Assembly: GCF_900142395.1 (NCBI RefSeq)
Contig: NZ_FRAS01000003.1
Span: 1 to 64,000 of the forward strand
Direction of reading: 5' to 3'
DNA: 64,000 bases
Origin: Hymenobacter psychrotolerans DSM 18569
GTDB taxonomy: Bacteria > Bacteroidota > Bacteroidia > Cytophagales > Hymenobacteraceae
Below, one piece after another: positions 16,997 through 26,228 of the stretch (position 1 is the first letter of the stretch; each line of letters opens with the position of its first letter). A program made the position numbers and the translations under genes. The notes beneath the pieces are model-generated. The model was not told where the DNA came from. It saw nothing but the letters and a program-made list of their open reading frames with translations, and did no database searches.

Positions 16997-17539
16997 ATGG
17001 AAAAGGCAACTTTTGGCGCCGGCTGCTTCTGGTGTGTTGAGGCCGTATTTCAGGACCTCGAAGGCGTGGCGCAGGTGGTTTCCGGCTATTCCAACGGCCG
17101 TATCGCCAACCCTACTTACCGCGAAGTGTGCAGCGGCCTGACCGGGCACGCCGAAGTAATTCAGCTCACCTACGATCCGGCCGTTATCAGCTTCGAGGAG
17201 CTGCTGGAGGTGTTCTGGAAAACCCACGACCCCACCACCCTCAACCGCCAGGGCGCCGACACCGGCACGCAGTACCGCTCGGGTGTGTACTACCACAACG
17301 ACGAGCAGCGCCGCCTGGCTGAAGAGTACAAGCAGAAGCTCAACGAGGCCCACGCCTTCGAAAGCCCCATCGTGACGGAAATTGAGCCCCTGAAGAGCTT
17401 TTATCCGGCCGAAGCCTACCACCAGAACTACTACAAGCAGAACGGGCGCGAGCCATACTGCCAGTTTGTGGTACGCCCCAAAGTAGACAAGGTGCGGGCC
17501 GTATTCGGCGACAAGCTGAGAAAAGCCGCTCTTGGCTAG
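16997..17539 (+). CDS. msrA: Peptide-methionine (S)-S-oxide reductase
   Basis: A 180-residue cytoplasmic repair enzyme that reduces methionine-S-sulfoxide. The catalytic motif GCFWC is at residues 9-13 of [13 protein letters not shown]. Other family signatures are [42 protein letters not shown] and YHQNYYKQN. The ATG at 16997 immediately precedes the conserved core; the upstream extension includes the promoter and was rejected. Confidence 0.95.
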   Translation: MEKATFGAGCFWCVEAVFQDLEGVAQVVSGYSNGRIANPTYREVCSGLTGHAEVIQLTYDPAVISFEELLEVFWKTHDPTTLNRQGADTGTQYRSGVYYHNDEQRRLAEEYKQKLNEAHAFESPIVTEIEPLKSFYPAEAYHQNYYKQNGREPYCQFVVRPKVDKVRAVFGDKLRKAALG

Positions 17540-17555
17540 TTTCTAAGTCAGAAGC

Positions 17556-17595
17556 AAAAAAAGGCCCTTCCCGGTTGCGGGAAGGGCCTTTTTTT
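17556..17595. terminator. Bidirectional terminator
   Basis: Perfect 18-bp arms with seven A and seven T at the ends and a GTTG loop. It serves msrA and the convergent gene at 17615. Confidence 0.92.
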
Positions 17596-17614
17596 ATGTC
17601 AATCCTAGTTAGAG

Positions 17615-18412
17615 CTACGCGTTGCGGCTGATGGCAAATGGTCCGTTTTCCTGGCCCAGCAGGTAGAACATGGCTACTTTATCGATGACGGATCGGGTGG
17701 CGGAAATGGCGTTATAGTCCACGATGTTGCCGTTTTTCATCATGATAAACCCGGTTTGCTCGCCCGGGAAAGCGCCGTCGGCTTCCACGGCCGGCACAGG
17801 CGTCAGGTACTTGTGCGGGGCAATCCGGATGGTGCTTTCGTCTTCGGGCAGCGCCAGCGTGGTGTCTTCCTGCCGGGGCTTGAAACCGAAAGTAGACGAG
17901 TACGAGTAGTGCGGATTGTGCACCCAGTCGCCGTTGAAGATGTAGTATTCGTCGGTATTGACGCGCAGAAACTCCCGCATCGAGCAGTTGATGGCTACGC
18001 GCGGGTACCGCCGGTTCTGCAGATTCTCCAGAATGGTTTTGGTACGGGCCGGGTCCGGCACATCCGAGAAGGGCAGCATAAGCCGGGCCGTGGTGGCTAT
18101 TTCGCAGCCCGCGTACAGGTTCAGCAGTTGCTGGCGCCACTCGTTGATGTTGCCCAGTTGCCGGGCCTCTCCTACGTTCAGCTCGGGCATGTTGTAGGTG
18201 TAGGGCCCCGTCACGGCCACGCCGTTGTGGAGGCCGGCAAACCACTCTACCAGAAAGCAGGGCTGCACCCGCCCATCCACCCAGGGCAGGTCCATGTTGA
18301 AGATTACTTTGGCCTGCACATCGTTGACGGAGCACTCCAGCTCGGCGGCCATATAATTCCGGATTTCGTCGCGGGCTTCCGCTGCCGATACCGGACCAGA
18401 TTTCGTGTTCAT
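17615..18412 (-). CDS. Protein of unknown function
   Basis: A 265-residue soluble protein that I do not recognise. It has no signal peptide or membrane segment. The N-terminal helix contains SAAEARDEIRNYMAAELECSV. Later parts have mixed polarity with RRYPRVAINCSMREFLRV and GEQTGFIMMKNGNIVDYN, consistent with an alpha/beta fold. It lies downstream of dapD on the same strand, separated by a 134-bp repeat-bearing gap, so co-expression is uncertain. The codon pattern looks native. Confidence 0.75.
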   Translation of the reverse strand: MNTKSGPVSAAEARDEIRNYMAAELECSVNDVQAKVIFNMDLPWVDGRVQPCFLVEWFAGLHNGVAVTGPYTYNMPELNVGEARQLGNINEWRQQLLNLYAGCEIATTARLMLPFSDVPDPARTKTILENLQNRRYPRVAINCSMREFLRVNTDEYYIFNGDWVHNPHYSYSSTFGFKPRQEDTTLALPEDESTIRIAPHKYLTPVPAVEADGAFPGEQTGFIMMKNGNIVDYNAISATRSVIDKVAMFYLLGQENGPFAISRNA

Positions 18413-18429
18413 GCTTGTTTGGATGACAG

Positions 18430-18541
18430 GTAAAGGGTGACAGGTAACAAAGACTGGATACTGGGTAAGGAAAGCAATGAGGACAGGGACACGTAGGAGG
18501 CATCATCGACCTGTCACTACTCACCTGTCACGTGTTACCCA
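18430..18541. repeat. Degenerate inverted repeat built from GTGACAGGT units
   Basis: The left arm has GGATGACAGGTAAAGGGTGA type units. The right arm has the complements ACCTGTCACTACTCACCTG and GTGTTACCC. The two arms are 40-60 bp apart. The architecture matches the blocks at 3647-3744 and 62960-63025, but the unit sequence differs. Confidence 0.6.
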
Positions 18542-18546
18542 AGAAA

Positions 18547-19371
18547 TTATACTGCCACGCTATGCTCGCGCAGGGCGTCGTTGAGGCTGGTTTTGAGGTC
18601 GGTGCTGGGTTTGCGCTGCCCAATGATGAGGGCGCAGGGCACCTGGTACTCGCCGGCCGCAAACTGCTTGGTATAGGAGCCCGGAATTACCACCGAGCGG
18701 GCCGGCACCGTGCCTTTGTACTCCACCGGCTGGCTGCCCGTCACATCAATGATTTTGGTGCTGCCCGTGATGGTCACGCCCGCCCCGATAACGGCTTCTT
18801 TGCCTACAAAGCAGCCCTCCACCAGAATGCTGCGCGAACCCACAAAGGCCCCATCTTCGATGATAACCGGCGCGGCCTGCACCGGCTCGAGCACGCCTCC
18901 AATACCTACGCCGCCGCTCAGGTGCACGCCCGCCCCAATCTGGGCGCAGGAGCCTACCGTGGCCCAGGTATCAACCATCGTGCCTTCGCCCACCCAGGCT
19001 CCGATGTTCACGTAGCTCGGCATCATGATGACGCCGGGAGCCAGATAGGCGCCGTAGCGGGCCACGGCCGGCGGCACTACCCGCACGCCCTGCTGCTCGT
19101 AGTCGGTTTTGAGGCGCATTTTGTCGCGGAACTCGAAGGGGCCGACCTCAATGGTTTCCATCTGGCGGATGGGGAAATACAGGATGACAGCTTTTTTCAC
19201 CCAGTCATTCACCAGCCAGCCGCCTTCCCGGTCGGTGGCGGGCTGAGCCACACGCAGGCGGCCTTTGTCCAGTTCCTCAATTACGTACTGAATAGCCTCA
19301 GTGGTAGCAGCTTGCTGCAGCAGGCTCCGGTCGTTCCAGGCCGCTTCGATGGTTTGTTGCAGGTCGGTCAT
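18547..19371 (-). CDS. dapD: Tetrahydrodipicolinate N-succinyltransferase
   Basis: A 274-residue cytoplasmic enzyme of lysine and diaminopimelate synthesis that succinylates tetrahydrodipicolinate. The N-terminal helical domain contains IEAAWNDRSLLQQ. The C-terminal left-handed beta helix shows hexapeptide repeats such as IGAWVGEGTMVDTWATVGSC, followed by GGVGIGGVLEP and GAFVGSRSILVEG. The length is typical of DapD. It is divergent from the glycosyltransferase gene, with about 95 bp between the starts. Confidence 0.96.
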   Translation of the reverse strand: MTDLQQTIEAAWNDRSLLQQAATTEAIQYVIEELDKGRLRVAQPATDREGGWLVNDWVKKAVILYFPIRQMETIEVGPFEFRDKMRLKTDYEQQGVRVVPPAVARYGAYLAPGVIMMPSYVNIGAWVGEGTMVDTWATVGSCAQIGAGVHLSGGVGIGGVLEPVQAAPVIIEDGAFVGSRSILVEGCFVGKEAVIGAGVTITGSTKIIDVTGSQPVEYKGTVPARSVVIPGSYTKQFAAGEYQVPCALIIGQRKPSTDLKTSLNDALREHSVAV

Positions 19372-19441
19372 GTTCTATGAGTAAAGGTGTGCAGGCTCTT
19401 CATTGCCTCCGGCCGAAGCGCGGGAAGCCGCAGAGCAAGCA

Positions 19442-19449
19442 CAAACTTA
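19442..19449 (-). promoter_or_regulatory. -7 element of the dapD promoter
   Basis: On the minus strand TAAGTTTG matches TAnnTTTG exactly, about 70 bp upstream of dapD. It sits just before the divergent glycosyltransferase start. Confidence 0.5.
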
Positions 19450-19466
19450 CCATCTTCGCTGCCACA

Positions 19467-20624
19467 ATGCCGCATCTGCCGTCCCCAACCGTCATTTTAC
19501 TCGCCTCGGTGCTCAAGCCCCTCGACGATACCCGCATGTTCGGGAAGTTCGGGCGCACCCTGTCCGGGCGGCCGGACACGACGGTGCACGTAGCGGGCCG
19601 GCTGGCCCCGCCCCCACATGGGGCTCCCGCTAACCTGCACACGCATGCGCTGCTGCACGGCAGCCGCCTAAGCTGGGCGCGGCTGCAGGCCCAGGCCCGC
19701 TACTGGGCATTGCTGGGCCGGCTGCAGCCACAATTGGTGGTCGTACACGCGCCGGAGCTGCTGCCGCTCACGCTGCTGTGGCAGGCCCTGCGGCCCGGCC
19801 GGCGCTTTCTGTATGATGTGCGCGAAAACTACGCCCTCAATATCCGGACGCAGCAGGTGTACCCCGCCTGGCTGCGCGGTTTGCTGGCTGGCGCAGTGCG
19901 GGCCCTCGAAACGCTGGCCGCGCGGCGCGCCAGCAAGGTGCTGCTGGCCGAGCGCAGCTACGCCGACGAGTTGCCCTTCGCGCAGCCGGCGCACACGGTG
20001 GTGCTGGAAAACAAGTATCAGCCCCAGCCCGGTGAGGTGCTGCCGGCAAAGCCCCGGCAACTGCCTGCCCCCAATGAGCCGCTACGGCTGCTATACTCCG
20101 GCACCATTTCGGAGCTGAACGGCGTGTGGGAGGCTATCCGCTTCGTGCAGCACCTGCGCACAGCTTGGCCTCTGGCCCACCTCACCATTATCGGCACCTG
20201 CCAGCAACCCGGCCTGCTGGAGCGCCTGCAGGCCGCTGTGGCCCAGGCGGCCGGCGCCGTGACGCTGCGCGGCGGCGCCCAACTGGTTCCGCACGCCGAA
20301 ATTGTGGCTGAAATTCAGCGTAGCGACTTAGGGCTGCTGCCCTACCGCCCGCACCCCAGCTCAGCGCATTGCATTCCTACCAAGCTATTTGAATACCTGG
20401 CGCACGGCCTGCCCCTGCTGTTTTCCCCCAATCCTCGGTGGCAGCAGCGGGTCCTGCTTCATGAGGCCGGTTTCGCCTTCGATTTTGCGCAGCCTGAGTA
20501 TCCGCCTGCCGCGGCGCTTGCTACGCTCAGCCAGCGGCTATACTACCCACGCGGTATTCCAGCGGAGGCCCTCTGGCAGTCGGAAGCCATAAAATTGGAG
20601 GCCGTAGTGGATTCTATCCGGTAA
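19467..20624 (+). CDS. GT-B-fold glycosyltransferase
   Basis: A 385-residue glycosyltransferase, probably family GT4-like. The acceptor half begins PTVILLASVLKPLDDTRMF. The donor half has the hallmark LRLLYSGTISELNGVWEAI strand-loop, then LTIIGTCQQPG, and near the end DLGLLPYRPHPSSAHCIPTK followed by LFEYLAHGLPLL. The last block contains the glutamate typical of nucleotide-sugar binding. It has no membrane segment. The start at 19467 is chosen because it immediately begins the first beta strand. The sugar and acceptor are not inferable. Confidence 0.85.
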   Translation: MPHLPSPTVILLASVLKPLDDTRMFGKFGRTLSGRPDTTVHVAGRLAPPPHGAPANLHTHALLHGSRLSWARLQAQARYWALLGRLQPQLVVVHAPELLPLTLLWQALRPGRRFLYDVRENYALNIRTQQVYPAWLRGLLAGAVRALETLAARRASKVLLAERSYADELPFAQPAHTVVLENKYQPQPGEVLPAKPRQLPAPNEPLRLLYSGTISELNGVWEAIRFVQHLRTAWPLAHLTIIGTCQQPGLLERLQAAVAQAAGAVTLRGGAQLVPHAEIVAEIQRSDLGLLPYRPHPSSAHCIPTKLFEYLAHGLPLLFSPNPRWQQRVLLHEAGFAFDFAQPEYPPAAALATLSQRLYYPRGIPAEALWQSEAIKLEAVVDSIR

Positions 20625-20720
20625 CTGCCGACCTTTGCCGGCCGTTAGAGAGTCAGCAGCCTACTTTTTAGTACTTTCAGCACCTTTTGCGCCGTTTCTC
20701 TGCCTAATTCCCTTCTCCTC

Positions 20721-21731
20721 ATGTCTACTCTCCGACATTCTGAAATTGCCGGCGTCGGCCACTACGTCCCCGAGCGGGTCGTAACCAACGAAGACCTCAC
20801 CAAACTAATGGAAACCACCGACGAGTGGATTCAGGAGCGCACCGGCATCCGGGAGCGGCGTTGGTTTGAGGAAGGCAAAGACACTACCGCCAACATGGGC
20901 GCCAATGCGGCCCGCAAGGCCCTGGAAATGGCCGGCCTCACGCCCGACGACGTGCAGATGATTGTGTTTGCCACGTTGTCGCCGGACTACTTTTTCCCGG
21001 GTTCCGGCGTGCTGCTGCAGCGCGAGCTGGGTATTACAGCCCCTATTCCGGCCTTCGACGTGCGAAACCAGTGCTCCGGCTTCGTGTATGCGCTGTCGAT
21101 GGCTGACCAGTTCGTGAAGACGGGCATGTACGATACGGTGCTGGTAGTTGGCTCCGAAATCCACTCGTCCGGCCTCGACATCAGTACTCGCGGCCGGAAC
21201 GTGTCGGTTATCTTCGGGGATGGCGCGGGCGCGGTAGTGCTCCGGCCCAGCACCCGCGAAGGCCACGGCATTCTGAGCACGCACCTGCACGCGCAGGGCG
21301 AGCACGCCGAGGAGCTTATCGTGAAGGAGCCCGGCTCGAACCGCAACAAACGCGTGGAATACGTGGTGGCCAACGAGCTGGACATGTACCCCATCATGAA
21401 CGGCCAGAACGTGTTCAAGCACGCCGTAGTGCGTTTCCCGCAGGTCATCAAAGAAGCGCTGGACCAGAACGGCTACCAGCCCCAGGACCTCAACATGCTG
21501 ATTCCGCACCAGGCCAACCTGCGCATCACGCAGTTTGTGCAGCAGAAAATGGGCCTCAGCGACGACAAAGTGTACAGCAATATTCAGCGCTACGGCAATA
21601 CCACAGCCGCCAGCGTGCCCATTGCGCTGAGCGAGGCGCTGCAGGAAGGCCGCATCAAGCGCGGCGACCTGGTATGCCTGGCCGCTTTCGGCTCCGGCTT
21701 CACCTGGGCCTCCGCCCTGATTAAGTGGTAG
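20721..21731 (+). CDS. fabH: 3-oxoacyl-ACP synthase III (KAS III)
   Basis: A 336-residue condensing enzyme that starts fatty-acid synthesis from acyl-CoA and malonyl-ACP. The catalytic Cys118 is in NQCSGFVYALS. The histidine near 263 is in IPHQANLRI, and the asparagine near 293 is in YGNTTAASVP. Length is a little above E. coli FabH at 317. It stands alone here, away from the usual plsX cluster. A degenerate -7 and TTTG pair lies 50-85 bp upstream. It may be one of several FabH-like paralogues. Confidence 0.92.
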   Translation: MSTLRHSEIAGVGHYVPERVVTNEDLTKLMETTDEWIQERTGIRERRWFEEGKDTTANMGANAARKALEMAGLTPDDVQMIVFATLSPDYFFPGSGVLLQRELGITAPIPAFDVRNQCSGFVYALSMADQFVKTGMYDTVLVVGSEIHSSGLDISTRGRNVSVIFGDGAGAVVLRPSTREGHGILSTHLHAQGEHAEELIVKEPGSNRNKRVEYVVANELDMYPIMNGQNVFKHAVVRFPQVIKEALDQNGYQPQDLNMLIPHQANLRITQFVQQKMGLSDDKVYSNIQRYGNTTAASVPIALSEALQEGRIKRGDLVCLAAFGSGFTWASALIKW

Positions 21732-21760
21732 TTATTCTGCCCTTCGTCTGTCAGACAACT

Positions 21761-21797
21761 GAAAAAGAGGCCGGCCGGCAAGGCTGGTCTCTTTTTT
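21761..21797 (+). terminator. Terminator after fabH
   Basis: An imperfect stem of AAAGAGGCCGGCC with GGCTGGTCTCTTT is followed by a T run. Confidence 0.85.
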
Positions 21798-21848
21798 TAC
21801 GCCCCTGGCTACAGACGCCGGGTCTGCGTTCTGGCAATTCAGAATTCC

Positions 21849-21856
21849 TAATTTTG
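21849..21856 (+). promoter_or_regulatory. -7 element upstream of the DtxR-family gene
   Basis: TAATTTTG matches TAnnTTTG exactly. It lies only 17 bp before the ATG, implying a very short leader. Confidence 0.55.
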
Positions 21857-21873
21857 GGCCCTAACCCTACCAA

Positions 21874-22533
21874 ATGCCGAGTTTCACCGAGGAGAATTAT
21901 CTGAAAGCCGTGTACAAGCTGGCGGAAGCCGCGCCGGGCTCAGAGGTAAGCACCAACAGCATTGCGGAAGCCCTGCAGACGCGGCCGGCCTCCGTCACGG
22001 ATATGCTGCGCCGCCTCGGCGAAAAAGGGTTGCTGCATTACCAGCGCTACCGGGGGGTGTCGCTCACGCTGGAAGGCCGGCAGCTGGCCCTGCTCACCAT
22101 CCGCAAGCACCGCCTGTGGGAAGTGTTTCTGGTGCAGAAGCTCGGCTTTAAGTGGGACGAGGTGCATGATGTGGCCGAGCAGATGGAACACATCGACTCG
22201 CCGCTGCTCGTGCGGCGCCTCGACGAGTTCCTGGGTTTCCCACGCCTCGACCCGCACGGCGACCCTATTCCGACCGAGGATGGGGCTATGCTGCGCCCCC
22301 AGAACCGGCTGGTCGCCGACCTGCAGCCCGGCGACAAAGGGCCGGTTGTTGCCGTCAAGAACACGTCCGTCACGTTTCTGCAGTACCTCGACAAGGCTGG
22401 CCTCAAGCTAGGCTCCCACATTGAAGTTCTGGATAAGATTGAGTTCGATAATTCCCTTGAAATCAGGATAAATCAGCAGACAACTACCATGCTTTCTGCG
22501 GAAGCCAGCCGCAACCTGTTTGTAGCGGGGTAG
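21874..22533 (+). CDS. DtxR/MntR-family metal-dependent regulator
   Basis: A 219-residue repressor-type protein. The N-terminal winged helix is EENYLKAVYKLAEAA with a recognition region TRPASVTDMLRRLGEKGLLHY. The dimerisation and metal domain contains RKHRLWEVFLVQKLGFKW, then HDVAEQMEHI with candidate metal ligands (His, Glu). The C-terminal portion resembles a FeoA/SH3-like domain: VADLQPGDKGPVVAVKNTS. It probably represses iron or manganese uptake genes, but no target is visible nearby. The short leader suggests its own promoter. Confidence 0.9.
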   Translation: MPSFTEENYLKAVYKLAEAAPGSEVSTNSIAEALQTRPASVTDMLRRLGEKGLLHYQRYRGVSLTLEGRQLALLTIRKHRLWEVFLVQKLGFKWDEVHDVAEQMEHIDSPLLVRRLDEFLGFPRLDPHGDPIPTEDGAMLRPQNRLVADLQPGDKGPVVAVKNTSVTFLQYLDKAGLKLGSHIEVLDKIEFDNSLEIRINQQTTTMLSAEASRNLFVAG

Positions 22534-22635
22534 CTGCCGGCCAATGGCTGACGGGCGTTTCCCGACCCGTAGCCGGAGGGAGCGGCAGCAAGTCTGCAAC
22601 CCGTACTTTTCTATTCTCAATCTGTTTCCTCGCCT

Positions 22636-24027
22636 GTGGCCCTCGCCTTTCCTCCCGCTCTTTCCGACACCATTGTGGCGCTGTCGACCCCGCCCGGCGC
22701 GGGTGCCATTGCGGTACTGCGCCTCTCGGGTCCCGAAGCCATTGCCCTGGCCGATGCCGTATTTGCCGGCAAGCAGCTACGCGACCAGCCGGGCCACACG
22801 CTGCACTACGGCACCATCCGCGACGACAACCGGATTCTGGACGAGGTAGTCGTTTCCCTGTTTCGTGGGCCGCACTCCTACACCCGCGAGGATGTGGTGG
22901 AAATCAGCTGCCACGGCTCCGACTACATTGTGCAGGAGCTGCTGCTGCTGTTCACGCGGCGCGGCGCCCGGCTGGCGGAAGCCGGCGAGTTTACCAAGCG
23001 CGCCTTCCTGCACGGCGCCTTCGACCTGGCCCAGGCCGAAGCTGTAGCCGACCTGATTGCCGCCGACTCGCAGCTTTCGCACCAGGTAGCCATGCAGCAG
23101 ATGCGCGGCGGCTTTTCACGGGAGCTGAAGGACCTGCGGGGACGGCTGGTACAGTTTGCGGCGCTCCTGGAGCTGGAGCTGGACTTCGGCGAGGAAGACG
23201 TGGAATTTGCCGACCGGACCGGGCTGGTGGCCCTGCTGCAGGAAGTACAGGCGCTGGTACGCCGTCTGCTCCGCTCCTTCGAGCTGGGCAATGTCATCAA
23301 GAACGGCGTCACGACGGTTATTGCCGGTCGGCCCAACGCGGGCAAGAGTACGCTGCTCAACGCGCTGCTCAATGAGGAGCGCGCCATCGTATCGGCGGTG
23401 GCCGGCACCACCCGCGACCTGATTGAGGATGAAGTCAGCCTTGACGGTATCCGCTTCCGGTTTGTGGACACGGCCGGCCTGCGCGAAACCACCGACGTGG
23501 TAGAATCCATTGGCGTAGAGCGTACCATGAAGCGCGTACAGCAGGCGGCTTTGGTCGTATATCTGTTTGATATTACGAGCACTACCCCTACTCTACTTGA
23601 AGAAGAAATTCAAGCCCTACAGCTACCCGCGCAGGTGCCGGTGCTGGCTGTCGGCAACAAGCTCGACACCGCTTCCGACCAGGAACTCGACGCGTTCCGC
23701 ACCCGGCCCGACACCGTGCTGATAGCCGCCAGCCGCGGCGACGGCCTCGACGAACTACAGGAAGCCCTGCTGCTTCGCGTCCGCGGCGAAGGCCTCGACC
23801 GCCTCGGCAGCAGCACCGTCGTGACCAACCTGCGGCACGCACGCAGCCTGGAAGCAGCCACACTCGCCCTCAATGCGGTGCTGACCGGGCTGGCTACCGG
23901 AGCCGGTACCGAGCTGCTGGCCGCCGACTTACGGCACGCTCTGGCGGCATTGGGCGAAATCACCGGTGAAATTTCTTCCGATGATTTGCTGACCAGCATC
24001 TTCACTCAGTTCTGCATCGGTAAATAA
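22636..24027 (+). CDS. mnmE: tRNA uridine-5-carboxymethylaminomethyl modification GTPase
   Basis: A 463-residue tRNA-modification GTPase that works with MnmG on wobble uridine 34. The N-terminal folate-binding domain begins DTIVALSTPPGAGAIAVLRL. The G domain has Walker A GRPNAGKSTLLNALL, the TTRD switch in VAGTTRDLIEDEV, DTAG in RFVDTAGLRET, and GNKLD. The protein ends in FCIGK, the catalytic cysteine motif required for modification. The start is a GTG at 22636, supported by alignment of the first residues with the family. Confidence 0.95.
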   Translation: MALAFPPALSDTIVALSTPPGAGAIAVLRLSGPEAIALADAVFAGKQLRDQPGHTLHYGTIRDDNRILDEVVVSLFRGPHSYTREDVVEISCHGSDYIVQELLLLFTRRGARLAEAGEFTKRAFLHGAFDLAQAEAVADLIAADSQLSHQVAMQQMRGGFSRELKDLRGRLVQFAALLELELDFGEEDVEFADRTGLVALLQEVQALVRRLLRSFELGNVIKNGVTTVIAGRPNAGKSTLLNALLNEERAIVSAVAGTTRDLIEDEVSLDGIRFRFVDTAGLRETTDVVESIGVERTMKRVQQAALVVYLFDITSTTPTLLEEEIQALQLPAQVPVLAVGNKLDTASDQELDAFRTRPDTVLIAASRGDGLDELQEALLLRVRGEGLDRLGSSTVVTNLRHARSLEAATLALNAVLTGLATGAGTELLAADLRHALAALGEITGEISSDDLLTSIFTQFCIGK

Positions 24028-24200
24028 GCGCTGCAGCAGCGCTTGAGCGCGAATTTTCGCTGGCACCGGAATTAATTACAGATTAAATCCGCCGATGCGT
24101 GCCGCGTTTTTTGCCGGACTGCTTTTCTTTGTAGCTACATTCTTTCTCAAACAACCCTTGGGGGCGGTTTGTAGTAGCAGTACACAAACCAGCCAGAGGC

Positions 24201-24231
24201 TTTCCGGCTTGCCGGTAATTCTTTAGCTTCG
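24201..24231 (+). promoter_or_regulatory. Probable gltA promoter
   Basis: TTTC at 24201-24204 and TAGCTTCG at 24224-24231, spaced by 19 bp. This is close to TTTG-N19-TAnnTTTG with one change in each box. Confidence 0.5.
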
Positions 24232-24259
24232 CCTCCGAACCACCCTCTAATTCTCTCAT

Positions 24260-25549
24260 ATGGCAGAGTCTGCTGAATTGATCCTCGACGGGAAATCCTA
24301 CACCCTGCCCGTCGTTGAAGGCACCGAGCACGAAAAAGCCTTCGATATCGGAAAGTTGCGCGACCAGACGGGCTACGTAACCCTCGACTCGGGCTACAAG
24401 AACACGGGTGCCACCAAAAGCGCCATCACGTTCCTCGACGGCGAAGAAGGTATTCTGCGCTACCGCGGCTATCCAATTGAGCAACTCGCCGAGAAGTCCA
24501 GCTTCCTGGAAGTAGCTTACCTGCTGATTTATGGCGCTCTGCCCACGCAGGAGCAACTCGAAAACTTCAGCCACCAGATTACCAAGCACACGCTGGTACA
24601 CGAGGATGTGCGCAAGATTTTCGACGGTTTCCCGTCGGCAGCTCACCCCATGGCCATTCTGAGCAGCCTGATCTGCTCGCTCACGGCTTTCTACCCCGAG
24701 AGCGTGTCGCCGGACCTGAGCAAGGAAGAAATCGACCTGAATGTGATTCGTCTGATGGCCAAGATGCCAACCATCGCGGCCTGGACGTACAAGAACAACA
24801 TGGGTCACCCGCTGAACTATCCGCGCAACGACCTCGACTTCTGCTCGAACTTCCTGTACATGATGTTCAGCTTCCCCACGGAGAAGTATGACATTGACCC
24901 CCGGATTGTCAGCGCCCTCAACAAGCTGCTGATTCTGCACGCCGACCACGAGCAGAACTGCTCTACCTCTACTGTGCGTCTGGTAGGCTCGGCCAATGCG
25001 TCGCTCTATGGCTCGGTTTCGGCTGGTATCAATGCACTGTGGGGCCCGCTGCACGGTGGTGCCAACCAGGAGGTCCTGGAGATGCTGCAGGCCATCCAGG
25101 CCGATGGTGGCGACACCAGCAAGTTCATTGCCAAAGCCAAAGACAAGAACGACTCGTTCCGTCTCATGGGCTTCGGCCACCGCGTGTACAAGAACTTCGA
25201 CCCGCGCGCGAAAATCATCAAGAAGGCAGCCGACGAAGTGCTGGCCGCACTCGGCATTGATGACCCGCTGCTGAAAATCGCGCAGGAGCTGGAGCAGGCC
25301 GCTCTCACCGACCAGTATTTCGTTGAGCGCAAGCTGTATCCGAACGTTGACTTCTACTCCGGCATCATCTACCGCGCTATCGGCATCCCAACCGAAATGT
25401 TCACGGTGATGTTTGCGCTGGGCCGTCTGCCCGGCTGGATTGCCCAGTGGAAAGAGATGCGCGAAAACAAAGAGCCGATTGGCCGTCCGCGCCAGATCTA
25501 CACCGGCGAACTGGAGCGCGACTACGTAAGCATCGAAAACCGCAAGTAG
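24260..25549 (+). CDS. gltA: Citrate synthase
   Basis: A 429-residue type II (hexameric) citrate synthase, the entry enzyme of the TCA cycle. Catalytic histidines are in LLILHADHEQNCSTSTVR and MGFGHRVYKNFDPRAK. The catalytic aspartate is in YPNVDFYSGIIYRAIGI. The beta-rich N-terminal domain of Gram-negative enzymes (LDGKSYTLPVVEGTEHEKAF) is present. Codon use is strongly biased to preferred codons, as expected for a highly expressed gene. Confidence 0.96.
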   Translation: MAESAELILDGKSYTLPVVEGTEHEKAFDIGKLRDQTGYVTLDSGYKNTGATKSAITFLDGEEGILRYRGYPIEQLAEKSSFLEVAYLLIYGALPTQEQLENFSHQITKHTLVHEDVRKIFDGFPSAAHPMAILSSLICSLTAFYPESVSPDLSKEEIDLNVIRLMAKMPTIAAWTYKNNMGHPLNYPRNDLDFCSNFLYMMFSFPTEKYDIDPRIVSALNKLLILHADHEQNCSTSTVRLVGSANASLYGSVSAGINALWGPLHGGANQEVLEMLQAIQADGGDTSKFIAKAKDKNDSFRLMGFGHRVYKNFDPRAKIIKKAADEVLAALGIDDPLLKIAQELEQAALTDQYFVERKLYPNVDFYSGIIYRAIGIPTEMFTVMFALGRLPGWIAQWKEMRENKEPIGRPRQIYTGELERDYVSIENRK

Positions 25550-25565
25550 TCTTCCTGCATCAGGC

Positions 25566-25605
25566 AAACAAAAAGCCCGCTCTGCCTAGAGCGGGCTTTT
25601 TGTTT
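25566..25605. terminator. Bidirectional terminator after gltA
   Basis: Perfect 18-bp arms, AAACAAAAAGCCCGCTCT and its complement, with a GCCT loop. Confidence 0.93.
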
Positions 25606-25622
25606 TACCAACGAGCTACCTC

Positions 25623-25982
25623 CTAGCGGTTGCCGAAGGCCATCAGATCTGCCTTGGCCTGGGTGTAAGCCTGCATTTGACGCGGCCAGAGTATAGTAGC
25701 CAGGTCCCATTCGTAGCGGGCCTGCACTTCGGCCAGCTGCTTGTCCAGAGCCGCCGCATCACCGGAAAACTGCGCTTGCGCTGCCGGCACTTCGGCGAGC
25801 AGCCGCATATTGAGCTGGCGCACCTTCATGTACTGGCCTTCGTTTAGGGGCGTTCTGAGGGCCATCCGGCGCGTGAGCTGCGTGGACCGAGCGGATAGCT
25901 CGTTCTGGTCGCCGGAATCGGCCGTAGCCACATAGCCGGCCAGCATTACCAGGAAAAAGAAGAAAGCGGAGACGTTTTTCAT
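25623..25982 (-). CDS. Spy-like small secreted protein (paralogue 2)
   Basis: A 119-residue protein with a signal peptide (cleavage near YVATA). The mature part has LTRRMALRTPLNEGQYMKVR and QLNMRLLAEVPAAQAQFSG, and ends YEWDLATILWPRQMQAY. The motif order is the same as in the other two paralogues, and the LNEGQYxKVxQLNxRxxxE core is shared most closely with the neighbour at 26229. It is probably periplasmic. It faces gltA across a shared terminator. Confidence 0.75.
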   Translation of the reverse strand: MKNVSAFFFFLVMLAGYVATADSGDQNELSARSTQLTRRMALRTPLNEGQYMKVRQLNMRLLAEVPAAQAQFSGDAAALDKQLAEVQARYEWDLATILWPRQMQAYTQAKADLMAFGNR

Positions 25983-26156
25983 AAAGCGGGAATTTTAAAG
26001 GCTTTGGAAAAGCCATTCACCAACCCGCACATCCCATCCTGGATTATCAGGTTGGCACTATTACCATCATCAATATAGCATATATTCATAATCTATCAAT
26101 ATATATTGCAAATACCTGTACTAAACGCGCATTATATCCTTGTTTCCATAATCTGT

Positions 26157-26227
26157 GGACCCACGCACAAGCGCACAAAAAAAGCCTGCAGAGTGCAGGC
26201 TTTTTTTGTGCGCTTGTGCGTGGGTCC
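26157..26227. terminator. 71-bp inverted repeat with perfect 34-bp arms
   Basis: Arms 26157-26190 and 26194-26227 pair without a mismatch around a GAG loop. Seven-base A and T tracts lie inside the arms, so the inner part can act as a terminator for the gene at 26229. The outer 14-20 bp extend beyond what termination needs. Confidence 0.88.
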
Positions 26228-26228
26228 T

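Noticed and set aside
24083..25567. 494-codon open frame antisense to gltA
   Set aside because: Same codon-bias artefact opposite a highly expressed gene; no start context or motifs.
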